Source: Chrysomallon squamiferum
Lineage: Eukaryota > Mollusca > Gastropoda > Neomphalida > Peltospiridae
DNA length: 35,000 bases
Direction of reading: 5' to 3'
Assembly (NCBI GenBank): GCA_012295275.1
Contig: CM022667.1
Coordinates: forward strand, 12,215,038 to 12,250,037
Below are positions 34,191 to 35,000 of the stretch, one piece after another (position 1 is the stretch's first letter; each line of letters opens with the position of its first letter). A program made the position numbers and the translations under genes. The notes beneath the pieces are model-generated. The model was not told where the DNA came from. It ran no database searches and worked only from the letters and a program-made list of their open reading frames with translations.

Positions 34191-34242
34191 TTTCTTCTTC
34201 TTCTTCTTCATCTTTTTTTATTTTTTTTTTTTTTTTTTTATT
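34182..34242. repeat. (TTC)n and poly-T
   Basis: TTC units then T runs. Confidence 0.93.
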
Positions 34243-34638
34243 TAAAAAAGACCCAGCTAGGTAGAGATAAGCCTGTCGCTTTTCCTTATCTCTGAAAATA
34301 CGTAGGATATTAATTTTCGTTTCTCAAATTAGGAACCGCAAAATTCAATTGCTATAATAATACTGAATTTTTCGCCTAGGAATTTTTTTATAATGTGTTC
34401 TTCTGCATAACAGCTGTTCATTTATTCGAAATAACGTGTTCATTTTCTCGAAATAACGTGTTTATTATTTAAAGGTGTGAAACTAACAAAAAAATATTTG
34501 AGAGCCCAATTAATTGTTTCACAATAGAGCGAGGCCCGAGTGGACAAAGAGAGACAACTCCAATTAAGCTTTGCTTATTGTTTCGTTATCTTATTAAAAA
34601 CATCAGCACTGTTAAAAGAAATCATTAATCAAGTTCAT
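34243..34638. other. AT-rich complex sequence with a 22-bp duplication
   Basis: AGAGATAAG (34263-34271) and CTTATCTCT (34285-34293) form an inverted GATA pair. GTTCATTTATTCGAAATAAC plus GT at 34416-34437 is repeated at 34438-34459 with two changes. No gene. Confidence 0.5.
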
Positions 34639-34639
34639 T

Positions 34640-34641
34640 GA

Positions 34642-34683
<42 letters not shown>

Positions 34684-34712
34684 GAAGAAGAAGACGAAGA
34701 AGAAGAAGAAGA
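34640..34712. repeat. (AAT)n, poly-A and (GAA)n compound triplet array
   Basis: About eleven AAT units, A9, then GAA units with one GAC. Confidence 0.96.
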
Positions 34713-34950
34713 ATTTACAGAGGTTTTAGAATTTTGGTTATTTATTAATTTATTTATTTTGTTTTAGTTAATTATAGTTTGTACAGATATTGCTGCTATT
34801 CGTGTGTTGTTTTGTGCCAAGTAATTTACAAGTGTATACTAAGCTAAAAGATAATAAGAAACTTCACCAAAATCAATTTATTTCAAAAATAATATTTTTG
34901 ATATTAAATTGTAAGTAAATATTTGTGTTTGTGTGAATGTATGTTTGTTA
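34713..34950. other. AT-rich spacer
   Basis: Nothing recognised. Confidence 0.5.
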
Positions 34951-35000
34951 CTGGTATATATGTATGTACGTACGTATGTGTGTATGTATGTATATTGTAT
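34951..35000. repeat. (TATG)n running off the window edge
   Basis: TATG/TACG units with interruptions; continuation beyond the edge is not visible. Confidence 0.88.

Noticed and set aside
34263-34293. AGAGATAAG/CTTATCTCT inverted GATA pair
   Set aside because: A 9-bp inverted repeat with a 13-base loop is expected a few times in 35 kb by chance; kept only as a note.

Overview
This window looks like non-coding nuclear DNA from a eukaryote, most likely an invertebrate animal. No long protein-coding gene, RNA gene, operon or CRISPR array can be read in it. Three things point to an animal intergenic or intronic region. Almost every long open frame is an artefact of a simple repeat. The DNA is AT-rich and, by eye, at least a third of it is microsatellite or homopolymer. 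Between the repeats lie 0.2-1.2 kb islands of complex, CpG-containing sequence rich in homeodomain, GATA, E-box and TGACG-like motifs. The mix of very long (TC)n/(GA)n, (TACA)n, (AAT)n and (AAAT)n tracts would fit a mollusc or another lophotrochozoan. That assignment is a guess from repeat style, not a demonstrated fact.

Layout. Positions 1-900 are complex sequence with two weak candidate first coding exons facing away from each other (minus strand 170-232, plus strand 554-645). Positions 900-4620 are repeats: (AAAT)n, a 166-bp (TC)n, (AAT)n, a 34-bp minisatellite, GAAA-rich purine DNA, TTG/ATT triplets and (AG)n. Positions 4620-7740 hold the most GC-rich islands, with tandem CACGTG sites, G-runs and a CTCF-like core, cut by two (TC)n arrays. 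From 7740 to 15850, complex islands near 9.2, 11, 12.9, 13.7 and 14.9 kb alternate with (GA)n, (TC)n, triplet arrays and a 31-bp minisatellite. Positions 15850-25680 are the least repetitive part. They include CATTCC (TEAD-like) clusters, a paired E2F-like motif, an (AAT)n/(ATT)n palindrome, a 21-bp triplicated repeat and a weak, decayed minus-strand open region near 24 kb. From 25690 to the end repeats dominate again: long TTG/TTA and TAC triplet fields, (AC)n, (CATA)n, a roughly 50-bp higher-order tetranucleotide repeat, a 29-bp minisatellite and (TATG)n. A 15-bp perfect inverted repeat lies at 31.5 kb.

No set of genes working together can be read here. The most defensible functional reading is a regulatory landscape: islands that may be enhancers or promoters of a gene outside or spanning the window, separated by expanding simple repeats. 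The strongest unexplained signals are the 15-bp inverted repeat with a third competing copy of its stem, the same 12-bp palindrome found twice, paired CACGTG sites sharing a downstream CACGGCTG, and the inverted (AAT)n/(ATT)n array. I saw no clear novel biological system.
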